Below are positions 1 to 8,192 of a DNA stretch of 64,000 bases, one piece after another (positions within the stretch are counted from its first letter, which is position 1; the number at the start of each line of letters is the position of its first letter). The translations under genes and the position numbers were made by a program. The stretch is taken from positions 14,735 through 78,734 of the forward strand of contig CAZSIL010000005.1 of assembly GCA_964607025.1 (NCBI GenBank), in the 5' to 3' direction. The stretch comes from SIG565 sp964607025. Lineage in GTDB: Bacteria; Bacillota; Clostridia; Oscillospirales; Acutalibacteraceae. Below the pieces are notes generated by a model. It was not told the origin of the DNA and ran no database searches. It saw only the letters and a program-made list of their open reading frames with translations.

Positions 1-852
1 GAAATAGCCAAGAAAAATATTTCTAAAAGACCTGCGGGTGTCGGTCGACTTGCAGGGAAAATCACCATCGTAACCGGCGCAGCACAGGGCTTTGGCAAGG
101 GTATTGCCGAGGAACTGTATAAGGAGGGCGCCACCATTATCATTGCAGATATGAATATTGCTTTGGCGGAGCAGGTAGCAAGTGAACTGGGCGAACGCGC
201 CTGTGCAATCGCGGTTAATGTCTCCGATGAAGAGAGCGTTGCCGCACTAGTACAGCAGACGGTCGAAAAGTTTGGCGGATTAGATCTTTTTATTGCCAAC
301 GCCGGTGTTGTTCGCTCTGGTCCTTTGGCGGAATTTGAACAAAAGGATTTTGATTTTGTTACTGCTATCAACTATACAGGGCTGTTTCTCTGCGCCAAAT
401 ATGCCGCATGTATTATGCAAGCGCAGCATGAAGCCGATCCCGATGCAATGTTTGATTTTATAGCAATGTCTTCCAAGTCAGGTTTGGAAGGATCTAATAA
501 AAACTTTGCTTATGCCGGTTCTAAATTCGGTGCTATCGGTTTGGTGCAAAGTTTCGCTTTAGAGCTGGTTGCATATAATATTAAGGTTAACGCCATCTGC
601 CCCGGCAATTATCTTGACGGTCCATTATGGAGCGATCCCGAAAAGGGCCTTTTTGTCCAGTATTTAAAAGCAGGCAAGGTTCCTGGCGCTAAGACGGTGG
701 CAGATGTTCGCAAATTCTATGAATCCAAAACCCCCATCGCACGTGGATGCTTGCCTCTTGACGTTGCCCGTGCCGTGATGTATTGTGTGGAGCAACAATT
801 TGAAACGGGTCAAGCAATCCCTGTCACAGGTGGGCAAGTGATGCTGAACTAA
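1..852 (+). CDS. Short-chain dehydrogenase, sorbitol-6-phosphate 2-dehydrogenase-like (5' end cut off by window)
   Basis: The reading frame is open from base 1, so the gene starts outside the window; the ATG at 151 is internal. The nucleotide-binding motif TGAAQGFGKG (codons 25-34 of the visible part) lies upstream of it, followed by an Asp at the end of strand 2 that suggests NAD. Catalytic residues are visible as SSKSG and YAGSK. The C-terminal part (RGC, TGQ, VTGGQVM) resembles the SrlD family, which oxidises glucitol-6-phosphate to fructose-6-phosphate. About 18 codons precede the SDR core, so the protein may be the C-terminal half of an aldolase/SDR fusion, which cannot be decided here. 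It is followed after 15 bases by a PHP gene and then a SorE-like gene, probably one operon. Confidence 0.8.
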   Translation, partial: EIAKKNISKRPAGVGRLAGKITIVTGAAQGFGKGIAEELYKEGATIIIADMNIALAEQVASELGERACAIAVNVSDEESVAALVQQTVEKFGGLDLFIANAGVVRSGPLAEFEQKDFDFVTAINYTGLFLCAKYAACIMQAQHEADPDAMFDFIAMSSKSGLEGSNKNFAYAGSKFGAIGLVQSFALELVAYNIKVNAICPGNYLDGPLWSDPEKGLFVQYLKAGKVPGAKTVADVRKFYESKTPIARGCLPLDVARAVMYCVEQQFETGQAIPVTGGQVMLN

Positions 853-867
853 GAGGGCGAAAATATA

Positions 868-2022
868 ATGATAGATATTAATATTTTAAACTTGTTGAAC
901 GCACCTACCAAGCAGGAGCGTCTTGCTAACTTAAAAAAAGTCTTGAAGGAAACTACATTTCCTGAAATGGTTCCCCAATACATTAATAATCATATACATA
1001 CCACCTATTCCTTCTCCCCATATTCTCCAACTGCATCGGTTTATGCTGCACGGATGGAAGGGCTTTGCACTGCAGGAATCATTGATCATGATTCCATTAG
1101 TGGCGCGAAGGAGTTTTTGGAGGCGGCCGAAATTATCGGTATGCCGGTCACCATCGGTATGGAAGCGAGGGTTTCAATGGAGGGGACACGTCTTGAAGGG
1201 CGTCGCACCAATAACCCCGATCAAGTGGGTGTCTCCTATATGACTATTCAATCGGTCCCCCACGACAAAATCGATACTTTGACGGAATTTTTTATGCCAT
1301 ATCGCGCAGCGCGACACGAGCGAAATCGCAAAATGGTCGCCAAGATTAATGAATTGGTCGGGATTTCGCTGGATTATGAAAGGGATGTTCTTCCTTTATC
1401 TGAGGCGGCAGATAACGGAGGTGTTACCGAACGACATTTGATGTTTGCTTTGGCAATTGCGCTGGTTAAAGATGTTGGTAAGGGCCGACCGATGATAGAC
1501 AAATTGACTGCTTTGGGAATGGAATTGTCCGAGAAGCAAACTCAGCAGCTCTTGGATACTACATATCCTTTCTATGAATACGATGTTTTGGGTATGCTCA
1601 AGGGCACCTTTGTTCCGAAGATATTCATCGATGCTACAGATGAGTGCCCCAAGCTTTCTGATATGGTTAAACTTTGCACAGAAATTGATGCCTATCTTTG
1701 CTATGCCTATTTAGGTGACGTGGGTGATTCGGTCACCGGTGATAAAAAGGCGCAGAAATTTGAAGATGATTATCTCGAAGATGTTTTTGAATGTCTTAAA
1801 GAGGAAGGTGTTAAGGCAGTTACCTATATGCCAACCCGTAACACTCCTGCTCAACTTGAGCGGTTGCGCGGTCTTTGTGATACATACGGAATGTTTCAGA
1901 TCTCGGGCGAGGATATCAATTCTCCCCGCCAAAGTTTCATCATTAAGGCAATGGAAAACCCCATGTTCCAAAACCTTATCGATGCCACCTGGAAACTGAT
2001 TGAACATGAGAAAAATATATAA
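868..2022 (+). CDS. PHP-domain metal-dependent phosphoesterase-like protein
   Basis: The 384-residue protein has a PHP (polymerase and histidinol phosphatase) domain. The HIH metal motif lies near residue 42, DHDSISG near 72 and GMEAR near 97. Such domains bind two or three metal ions and hydrolyse phosphate esters; the substrate here is unknown. The start follows GAGGGCGAAAATATA, a usable but not ideal ribosome site. Placement between two sugar-phosphate dehydrogenases suggests a role in the same catabolic route, perhaps hydrolysing a phosphorylated sugar intermediate. That role is inference from context only. No signal peptide or membrane segment is visible. Confidence 0.8.
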   Translation: MIDINILNLLNAPTKQERLANLKKVLKETTFPEMVPQYINNHIHTTYSFSPYSPTASVYAARMEGLCTAGIIDHDSISGAKEFLEAAEIIGMPVTIGMEARVSMEGTRLEGRRTNNPDQVGVSYMTIQSVPHDKIDTLTEFFMPYRAARHERNRKMVAKINELVGISLDYERDVLPLSEAADNGGVTERHLMFALAIALVKDVGKGRPMIDKLTALGMELSEKQTQQLLDTTYPFYEYDVLGMLKGTFVPKIFIDATDECPKLSDMVKLCTEIDAYLCYAYLGDVGDSVTGDKKAQKFEDDYLEDVFECLKEEGVKAVTYMPTRNTPAQLERLRGLCDTYGMFQISGEDINSPRQSFIIKAMENPMFQNLIDATWKLIEHEKNI

Positions 2023-2046
2023 ATAACGAAAAGGAGAATTTAAATT

Positions 2047-3312
2047 ATGAATACAAAAGCTGTTCGTATTCACGGCAAAAACGATTTGCGTTTGGATGAA
2101 GTTAATCTTCCAGAAATCGGCCCGGACGGAGTTCGCGTACGCGTCATCTCCGACAGTATTTGCATGTCCACCTATAAAGCGGCAATCGAGGGCGGCGACC
2201 ATAAGCGTGTTCCTGACCGCTGCGACTTAACTCCTACAATTGTTGGTCACGAATTCTGTGGTGACATTATTGAGGTTGGTGAGAATTGGAAGGATAAATA
2301 TAAGGTTGGTGATAAGTTTGTTATCCAACCCGCACATTTTTATAAGGGCTCACAGGAAGCACCGGGTTATTCCTATCAGTATTGCGGCGGCAATGCACAG
2401 TATGGTAATGTTCCAATTGAAACTTTGCTGATGAATTGTCTTTTGCCGTATCAGTCCGATACCTATTATTTTGGTTCTTTGGCAGAGCCGCTTAGTTGTG
2501 TTATCGGTACTTTCCACGCAATGTATCATACCAAAGCCGGATCTTATGTTCATGAAATGGGCATTAAGGAAGGCGGCAAAATGGCGATGCTCGCCTCAGT
2601 AGGTCCGATGGGACTTGCTGCTATCGACTACGCGATCCATTGCGATAGAAAACCTTCGTTGTTGGTGGTAACCGATATTGATGAAGCCCGTTTGGAGCGC
2701 GCCGCTTCCATTTATACAATAGAGGAAGCCAAAGCCAACGGCATAGAGCTACACTATGTTAACACCAAGATGGAAAATGCCACCGAGTATCTCCGAGAAC
2801 TGACCGGAGGCACCGGCTACGATGATGTTATATGCTTTGCTCCGGTTAAGCCCGTCATTGAACAGGCAGACGATATCCTTGGTTTTGATGGATGTCTTAA
2901 TTTCTTTGCCGGTCCTACTGATTCAAAATTCAAAGCCCCGTTCAACTGGTATAACGTACATTATCTATATACTCACGTGGTAGGTACCTCGGGCGGCAAT
3001 ACCCAAGATATGCAGGAAGCCATTGAGATGATGAACGCAGGTAAGTTAAATCCGTCCGGTCTTGTTACCCATATTGGCGGTCTGAACGCTGTTGTGGAGA
3101 CTACCTTGAATTTGCCATCCATTCCCGGCGGTAAGAAGTTAATCTACAACCATATCGATTTGCCTCTAACTGCTATTGCAGATTTTGAAGAATTGGGTAA
3201 AACCGACCCACTCTTTGCCGAACTGGATCGCCTTTGCAAGCAGAATAATAATCTTTGGAACCCCGAAGCTGAAAAATACCTGCTTGCCCACGCTCAAAAG
3301 ATTTCCTACTAA
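2047..3312 (+). CDS. Zinc-binding medium-chain dehydrogenase, L-sorbose-1-phosphate reductase-like
   Basis: The 421-residue protein belongs to the MDR (alcohol/sorbitol dehydrogenase) superfamily. An N-terminal GroES-like part carries VGHEFCGDI (GHE motif, near residue 65), then GSLAEPLSC near 148, and a Rossmann part with the glycine-rich SVGPMGLAA near 184. Length and overall pattern match SorE-type L-sorbose-1-phosphate reductases, which interconvert sorbose-1-phosphate and glucitol-6-phosphate. With the SrlD-like product upstream this would complete a route to fructose-6-phosphate, but the true substrate is not shown. The ribosome site AAGGAG lies 9 bases before the ATG. A strong terminator follows the stop. 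Confidence 0.75.
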   Translation: MNTKAVRIHGKNDLRLDEVNLPEIGPDGVRVRVISDSICMSTYKAAIEGGDHKRVPDRCDLTPTIVGHEFCGDIIEVGENWKDKYKVGDKFVIQPAHFYKGSQEAPGYSYQYCGGNAQYGNVPIETLLMNCLLPYQSDTYYFGSLAEPLSCVIGTFHAMYHTKAGSYVHEMGIKEGGKMAMLASVGPMGLAAIDYAIHCDRKPSLLVVTDIDEARLERAASIYTIEEAKANGIELHYVNTKMENATEYLRELTGGTGYDDVICFAPVKPVIEQADDILGFDGCLNFFAGPTDSKFKAPFNWYNVHYLYTHVVGTSGGNTQDMQEAIEMMNAGKLNPSGLVTHIGGLNAVVETTLNLPSIPGGKKLIYNHIDLPLTAIADFEELGKTDPLFAELDRLCKQNNNLWNPEAEKYLLAHAQKISY

Positions 3313-3337
3313 TAGGTCATATTTTTAAAGATAGTAC

Positions 3338-3370
3338 AAAGCTGTGTAGAAATTTTCTCCACAGCTTTTA
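3338..3370. terminator. Bidirectional rho-independent terminator
   Basis: AAAGCTGTG pairs with CACAGCTTT around an A/T-rich loop, with T-runs on both strands. It separates the SorE-like gene on plus from the Cys-rich mini-gene on minus, so it probably serves both. Confidence 0.8.
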
Positions 3371-3390
3371 ATCTTACAAAGGAAAGGGGA

Positions 3391-3513
3391 CTAACAGCAG
3401 CCGTTATTGTTGCAGCCGTCATTACAGCCGTTATTACCTCCGCAACAGAAGAGTATGAGGATTAAAATAATAATCCAGGTGCAGTTGTTGCCACCGAAAG
3501 AATTACAACACAT
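3391..3513 (-). CDS. 40-residue Cys/Asn/Gly-rich single-pass membrane mini-protein
   Basis: This small gene has an excellent ribosome site, AAAGGAGG, 6 bases before its ATG. The product begins MCCNSFGG, has a hydrophobic helix WIIILILILF (residues 13-22) and ends in a tail of Cys, Asn and Gly (CCGGNNGCNDGCNNNGCC). It has nine Cys in 40 residues. Similar small peptides with an Ile/Leu core and Cys-Asn-Gly tail are common in gut Clostridia, where they are often mislabelled as chorion-like high-cysteine proteins. No function is known to me. The tail could bind metal or form disulfides. It is monocistronic, between the bidirectional terminator and the divergent ctsR promoter. Confidence 0.75.
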   Translation of the reverse strand: MCCNSFGGNNCTWIIILILILFCCGGNNGCNDGCNNNGCC

Positions 3514-3602
3514 TTTACAGACCTCCTTTCAACTTTATTACATTGTATGCCGGTTCTAAAATTGTGTTACGAGATGAAAAAATAAAATTTTTTAAAAAAT
3601 AG

Positions 3603-3656
3603 TTTGACTTTAACTGACTTTCGTGTATAATATAATTAAGGTCAGATAAAGTCAAA
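3603..3656 (+). promoter_or_regulatory. ctsR operon promoter flanked by two CtsR operators
   Basis: TTGACT (3604-3609) and TATAAT (3626-3631) are 16 bases apart. Two CtsR-type tandem heptads bracket the promoter. GGTCAGA-TAA-AGTCAAA lies on plus at 3640-3656, and AGTCAGT-TAA-AGTCAAA on minus at 3619-3603, overlapping the -35. Both keep the 3-base spacing of the known CtsR box (A/GGTCAAA NAN A/GGTCAAA). This indicates autoregulation of the operon and release under heat or protein stress. Confidence 0.85.
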
Positions 3657-3668
3657 GAGGTGAAAGTT

Positions 3669-4121
3669 ATGAGAATGAGCGATTTAATAACCGAGAGAAT
3701 CATACAAATGTTAGAAGAGTCCTGTGATAATGTTGCCGAAATTCAGCGTAATGAGTTTGCGGCACTTATGGGGTGTGTTCCGAGCCAGATTAACTATGTT
3801 TTGTCGTCACGCTTTACACCCGAACACGGATATATAATTGACAGTCGTAGGGGCGGTGGCGGATATATTAAAATATCCCGAGTAAACTTAAGCCGTTCTT
3901 CTGCGCTTATGCATATAGTAAATTCTATTGGAGGCGGTATTGATTCAATGTCGGCGAGGATTGTGGTGGAAAACTGTTTACAATCGGGACTTATATCAAG
4001 TGACACTGCAAAACTTTTACAGTCGGCAATATCGGATAGTGTTATGCGTTCTATCCCGTCCGAGTATCGCGATTATATGCGTGCTTCTCTGTTAAAACAA
4101 ATGTTATTAACTCAAATTTAG
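3669..4121 (+). CDS. ctsR: CtsR transcriptional repressor of class III heat-shock genes
   Basis: The 150-residue protein has the CtsR winged helix-turn-helix, with VPSQINYVLSSRFTPE and the beta-wing RRGGGGYI (residues about 59-66), the tetraglycine loop that senses temperature in this family. The start at 3669 is preferred because AGAGG sits 7 bases upstream; the GTG at 3660 lies inside that ribosome site. It represses its own operon through the two boxes upstream, and McsB/ClpC downstream inactivate or degrade it. It is the first gene of the four-gene ctsR-mcsA-mcsB-clpC operon. Confidence 0.95.
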   Translation: MRMSDLITERIIQMLEESCDNVAEIQRNEFAALMGCVPSQINYVLSSRFTPEHGYIIDSRRGGGGYIKISRVNLSRSSALMHIVNSIGGGIDSMSARIVVENCLQSGLISSDTAKLLQSAISDSVMRSIPSEYRDYMRASLLKQMLLTQI

Positions 4122-4138
4122 TGAAAGGATAATGGCTT

Positions 4139-4639
4139 ATGTTATGTGAAAATTGTGGAAAAAATCCCGCTACAACCTATTTAAAGAAGGTTATAAACGG
4201 TATCAGTACCGAAAAACATCTTTGTGCCGATTGCGCTAAGAATTATGGACTTTCGCCCTTTAAAAACAATACTTTTGCGGGTATTTTATCATCAATGCTA
4301 GGTGAATATAATGGCTTACAAAGTGCCAAAAAGTGTGATTGTTGCGGCTCTACGTTTGACGATATTGCAAAAATAGGCAAGGTGGGTTGTGGTGCTTGCT
4401 ATGAAAAATTTGCCGATGAGCTTATGCCGTATTTGAAACGTCTTCACGGCAACGTAAAGCACATAGGTAAAGTGCCTAACGTATCACCGCTTGCGGTATC
4501 AACCGTGGCTGATAGAATCAATGCGCTTCGCTCGGAACTTAATTCTCTTATAAAAAACGAAGAGTTTGAGAAGGCGGCAAAGGTTCGTGATCAAATCAGA
4601 GAACTTGAAAGTCAGGTGAATTCTAATGACGGAAAATAA
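4139..4639 (+). CDS. mcsA: McsA, zinc-binding activator of the arginine kinase McsB
   Basis: The 166-residue protein has several CxxC zinc pairs (C3/C6, C28/C31, and CDCC and CGAC near residues 62-89), then a C-terminal UvrB/UvrC (UVR) motif near residues 125-160. McsA binds and activates the protein-arginine kinase McsB and acts as an adaptor toward ClpC. The start follows GAAAGGATAATGGCTT. The gene overlaps mcsB by 14 bases, which suggests translational coupling. Confidence 0.93.
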   Translation: MLCENCGKNPATTYLKKVINGISTEKHLCADCAKNYGLSPFKNNTFAGILSSMLGEYNGLQSAKKCDCCGSTFDDIAKIGKVGCGACYEKFADELMPYLKRLHGNVKHIGKVPNVSPLAVSTVADRINALRSELNSLIKNEEFEKAAKVRDQIRELESQVNSNDGK

Positions 4640-5633
4640 TATAATAGTCAGCTCCCGCATACGCTTGGCTCGTAATTTAAAGGGTCTTGCTTTTCCTTTA
4701 CGTATGACAGAACAAGATTTTGCGGAACTTAATTCAAAGGTAAAATCAGCAATACTTGACAGTAATACGCCTTTTTCAAGAACACTTAAATTTATCGAGA
4801 TGGATGACGTTCCTGAAATTGAGATTTTTGCTATGGTTGAGCGCCATATTATAAGTCCCGAATTTGCGCGAAAAAGTAAAGGGAAAGCCATAGTTCTATC
4901 GGAAGACGAATCGGTTTGTATAATGATAGGTGAAGAAGATCATATTCGTATTCAGGTTATAAAGCCGGGTCTCGCGCTCGAAGAGTGTTACGATATTGCC
5001 GAACGCCTTGATACCTTGCTTTCCGATAAACTGCATTTCGCCTTTAATTCGCAATTCGGATATTTAACCGAGTGCCCGACAAATTTGGGCACCGGGCTTC
5101 GCGCATCGGTGATGTTGCATCTACCACTCCTTGAAGCCACCAAGGAAATATCAATTATTAGCGAATCGGTAAATAAAATTGGTTTCACAGTACGCGGAAT
5201 ATACGGTGAGGGAACCGCGGGAGAAGCGTCACTTTATCAACTGTCAAATCAAATTACACTGGGTATTTCTGAAAAAGACGCGCTAAGTAATTTAACGGCC
5301 ATTACAAAGCAAATAATTGATAAGGAAAATGCCGCGCGAGAATCGGCTGACAAAATATCGGTAGAAGACAGTGTATTTCGCTCCTACGGTATACTTACAA
5401 ATGCGAGAAAATTAACAAGTGAAGAATTAATGAAGTACTTGTCATTGATTAAACTTGGTGCATCAATGGGTATACTCTCGGTAGATAAAAAGTTACCCGA
5501 CAAACTACTCATATTGGGTGGACCCAATATGATAATGCGAAAATTCGGTATTATGGAACCCGCCGAACGCGATATTAAACGTGCCGAATTAGTACGCGAT
5601 ATGTTAACGAAAGGAGATAGTAATGAAATATAA
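4626..5633 (+). CDS. mcsB: McsB protein-arginine kinase
   Basis: The 335-residue phosphagen-kinase-like enzyme phosphorylates arginine residues on proteins, marking them for ClpCP and inactivating CtsR. The N-terminal VSSRIRLARNL and the catalytic loop ECPTNLGTGLRASV (Cys near residue 150) are intact. Length is slightly below the Bacillus enzyme (about 360). It overlaps mcsA upstream and clpC downstream (11 bases), so the three are made together. The overlapping ribosome site for clpC (AAAGGAG) lies in its last codons. Confidence 0.95.
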   Translation: MTENNIIVSSRIRLARNLKGLAFPLRMTEQDFAELNSKVKSAILDSNTPFSRTLKFIEMDDVPEIEIFAMVERHIISPEFARKSKGKAIVLSEDESVCIMIGEEDHIRIQVIKPGLALEECYDIAERLDTLLSDKLHFAFNSQFGYLTECPTNLGTGLRASVMLHLPLLEATKEISIISESVNKIGFTVRGIYGEGTAGEASLYQLSNQITLGISEKDALSNLTAITKQIIDKENAARESADKISVEDSVFRSYGILTNARKLTSEELMKYLSLIKLGASMGILSVDKKLPDKLLILGGPNMIMRKFGIMEPAERDIKRAELVRDMLTKGDSNEI

Positions 5634-8064
5634 TTTTAAGGGTTTTACCCAGAAAGCCATAGAGGCAATTAATCACGCTATTAATTCGGCTGAAATTTTA
5701 GGTCACACCTACGTGGGTAGTGAGCATCTACTTTTAGGACTTTGTCGTGTGGGTAGTGGAGTTGCCGCTGCAGTTTTAAACAAAAACGGTGTGACTGCCG
5801 AAAAAATCGAGAAATTGATTATCGAAACTATCGGCTCAGGTACACCTTCAAATCTATCGCCCGATTATTTAACACCAAGGGCGCGTAAGGTTTTGGAGGT
5901 CGCTCTAACGGGCGCTAAAAATCTTGGAAAGGAACTTGTCGGAACGGAGCATCTGTTAATCGCATTGCTTAGTGAAGGTGATAATTATGCAATACGTTTT
6001 CTTAAAAAACTGGATGTTGATGTAGCTTTTTTGACATCAGCCGCATTTAAGGCAACGGGTGCTGATATTGATAACGGCTCGGTCGACACAAAGGGCCAAA
6101 AAAAGAAAACACAGACCAATGCACCAAATCTCGAAAAGTTCGGTAGAGATTTAACGCTTGAAGCCAAGAACGGCAAAATTGACCCAGTAATCGGAAGAAG
6201 CGCGGAAATAGATAGAATTGTACAAATTCTTTGTCGTCGCAGTAAAAATAATCCCTGCTTAATAGGTGAGCCGGGTGTAGGTAAAACGGCTATCGCCGAA
6301 GGATTGGCGCTTAAACTCAGTAGTGGTGAAGTACCTGAAATTTTACGCGATAAGCGTATAATTTCTCTTGACCTTACGGGTATGGTTGCCGGCACTAAGT
6401 ATCGCGGAGATTTTGAGGAACGTATAAAAGCGCTTATTGATGAAGTGGCGGCTAATGATGACGTTATACTCTTTATTGATGAAGTGCATAATCTTATCGG
6501 CGCGGGTGCGGCTGAAGGAGCCACCGATGCTGCAAATATATTAAAACCTGCATTGGCACGCGGTGAGTTTCAGGTAATCGGAGCGACAACACTCGCTGAA
6601 TACCGCAAAAACATTGAAAAAGATGCGGCGCTTGAACGCCGTTTCCAGCCCGTCAACGTAGCAGAACCGAGCACTGATGATGCCGTTCTTATTCTAAAAG
6701 GATTAAAAGACCGCTACGAAGCGCACCACAAGGTAAAAATCACTGACGAAGCAATTCTTGCGGCTGTTACATTATCTGCTCGTTATATTACCGACCGTTT
6801 TTTGCCCGATAAAGCAATTGACCTTATCGATGAAGCTGGCTCAAAGGTACGGCTTCGCAACTCAGCAGAGCCCGATGATATAAAGGAACTTGAGGAAAAA
6901 ATTTCCGAGATAGAAAAACAAAAAAATGCAGCTATCGAAAATCAGGACTATGAAATCGCTGCAAAACTGCGCGATGAAGAACGAGAACTCAAGGAAAAAC
7001 TAAATGACTTGCGGGAAGATTGGGCGGAAAACAATAGTTATGTCGGCACTGTTACCGCCGAAGAAATTGCTGATATTGTATCGGATTGGACGGGAGTTCC
7101 CGTTACTCAATTAACTGAAGAGGAAAGCGAACGTCTGCTCCGCCTTGAAGAAGTTTTGCATACAAGAATAGTCGGGCAGAACGAAGCTGTGGTATCGCTA
7201 TCAAAAGCCATAAGGCGTTCCCGTGTGGGACTTAAAGACCCGAAGCGTCCCATTGGCTCGTTCTTATTTATGGGACCAACAGGTGTTGGCAAAACCGAAC
7301 TTTGCAAAGCATTAGCAGAAGCAATGTTCGGTAGTGAAAATGCAATGGTGCGGCTCGATATGTCGGAATATATGGAAAAGCATACCGTATCGCGTCTTGT
7401 CGGCTCACCGCCCGGTTACGTTGGCTTCGAAGAAGGTGGGCAGTTGACTGAAAAGGTACGCCGAAATCCGTATTCGGTGGTGCTTTTTGATGAAATCGAA
7501 AAAGCGCATCCCGATGTATTTAACGTGCTTTTGCAAATTCTTGATGACGGTATCCTTACCGATTCGCAAGGTCGAAAAGTTGACTTTAAAAACACGGTGA
7601 TTATCATGACGTCAAATATAGGGGCTAGATTAATTACCGAAAAGAAAACAAGTTTCGGATTTGTATCGGGCGAAAATGCCGCCGAAAACGATTATGCGGC
7701 AATTAAAGAAATGGTTATGGGCGAACTCAAAAAAGCGTTTAGACCTGAATTTTTAAATCGTGTTGATGATATAATAGTTTTCCATAAGCTAACGGCAGAT
7801 GATATTAAACAAATTGCTGAAAAAATGTTAAACAATTTAAAAACTCGTCTTAAAAATCTAGAAATAGATATAACTTTTGATGAGAGTTCTATTGCCGCAG
7901 TTTCCGAAGTTGGATTTGATGCAGTTTATGGCGCTCGACCGCTTAGACGCGCAATTCAAAGCAATATTGAAGATTTAATCAGCGAAAAAATTCTGGAAGG
8001 TGCGATTAAAAAAGGAGATACGCTTAAATGCAGTTTCTCGGACGGCGAATATAAATTTTCATAA
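5623..8064 (+). CDS. clpC: ClpC, AAA+ unfoldase of the ClpCP protease
   Basis: The 813-residue class I Clp/Hsp100 ATPase has two N-terminal Clp repeats (residues 1-150). AAA domain 1 has Walker A GEPGVGKT near 216 and Walker B LFIDEVH. A UVR-containing middle domain lies near 425-460. AAA domain 2 has Walker A GPTGVGKT near 549 and FDEIEKAHPDV, followed by the D2 small domain. It unfolds substrates, including arginine-phosphorylated proteins, for ClpP, which is encoded at 57.2 kb in this window. It ends the CtsR operon and is followed by a strong terminator. Confidence 0.96.
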   Translation: MKYNFKGFTQKAIEAINHAINSAEILGHTYVGSEHLLLGLCRVGSGVAAAVLNKNGVTAEKIEKLIIETIGSGTPSNLSPDYLTPRARKVLEVALTGAKNLGKELVGTEHLLIALLSEGDNYAIRFLKKLDVDVAFLTSAAFKATGADIDNGSVDTKGQKKKTQTNAPNLEKFGRDLTLEAKNGKIDPVIGRSAEIDRIVQILCRRSKNNPCLIGEPGVGKTAIAEGLALKLSSGEVPEILRDKRIISLDLTGMVAGTKYRGDFEERIKALIDEVAANDDVILFIDEVHNLIGAGAAEGATDAANILKPALARGEFQVIGATTLAEYRKNIEKDAALERRFQPVNVAEPSTDDAVLILKGLKDRYEAHHKVKITDEAILAAVTLSARYITDRFLPDKAIDLIDEAGSKVRLRNSAEPDDIKELEEKISEIEKQKNAAIENQDYEIAAKLRDEERELKEKLNDLREDWAENNSYVGTVTAEEIADIVSDWTGVPVTQLTEEESERLLRLEEVLHTRIVGQNEAVVSLSKAIRRSRVGLKDPKRPIGSFLFMGPTGVGKTELCKALAEAMFGSENAMVRLDMSEYMEKHTVSRLVGSPPGYVGFEEGGQLTEKVRRNPYSVVLFDEIEKAHPDVFNVLLQILDDGILTDSQGRKVDFKNTVIIMTSNIGARLITEKKTSFGFVSGENAAENDYAAIKEMVMGELKKAFRPEFLNRVDDIIVFHKLTADDIKQIAEKMLNNLKTRLKNLEIDITFDESSIAAVSEVGFDAVYGARPLRRAIQSNIEDLISEKILEGAIKKGDTLKCSFSDGEYKFS

Positions 8065-8068
8065 TGCA

Positions 8069-8100
8069 AAAAAGAGATATGCAAATGCATATCTCTTTTT
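8069..8100 (+). terminator. Rho-independent terminator of the ctsR operon
   Basis: A 14-bp stem, AAAAAGAGATATGC against GCATATCTCTTTTT, has a four-base loop and ends in a T-run. It begins five bases after the clpC stop. Confidence 0.9.
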
Positions 8101-8110
8101 CCTATACCAC

Positions 8111-8139
8111 TTGAATTATTGTGGCAAAAATGGTATAAT
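8111..8139 (+). promoter_or_regulatory. SigA-type promoter for tepA
   Basis: TTGAAT (8111-8116), a 17-base spacer and TATAAT (8134-8139) lie just beyond the clpC terminator and 54 bases before the tepA start. Confidence 0.75.
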
Positions 8140-8192
8140 AAATGTATATTTGTGCACAATTCTTCGATAATAAATCTATCGGAGGAATTATT

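Noticed and set aside
1711..2202. 163-codon open frame on minus across the PHP and SorE-like genes
   Set aside because: It is antisense to two well-supported genes, has no ribosome site and spans their junction; it mirrors their codon pattern.
1..3312. Recent horizontal transfer of the sugar operon
   Set aside because: The codon choice looks slightly richer in G and C than later genes, but there is no integrase, tRNA junction or direct repeat, and the difference was not measured.
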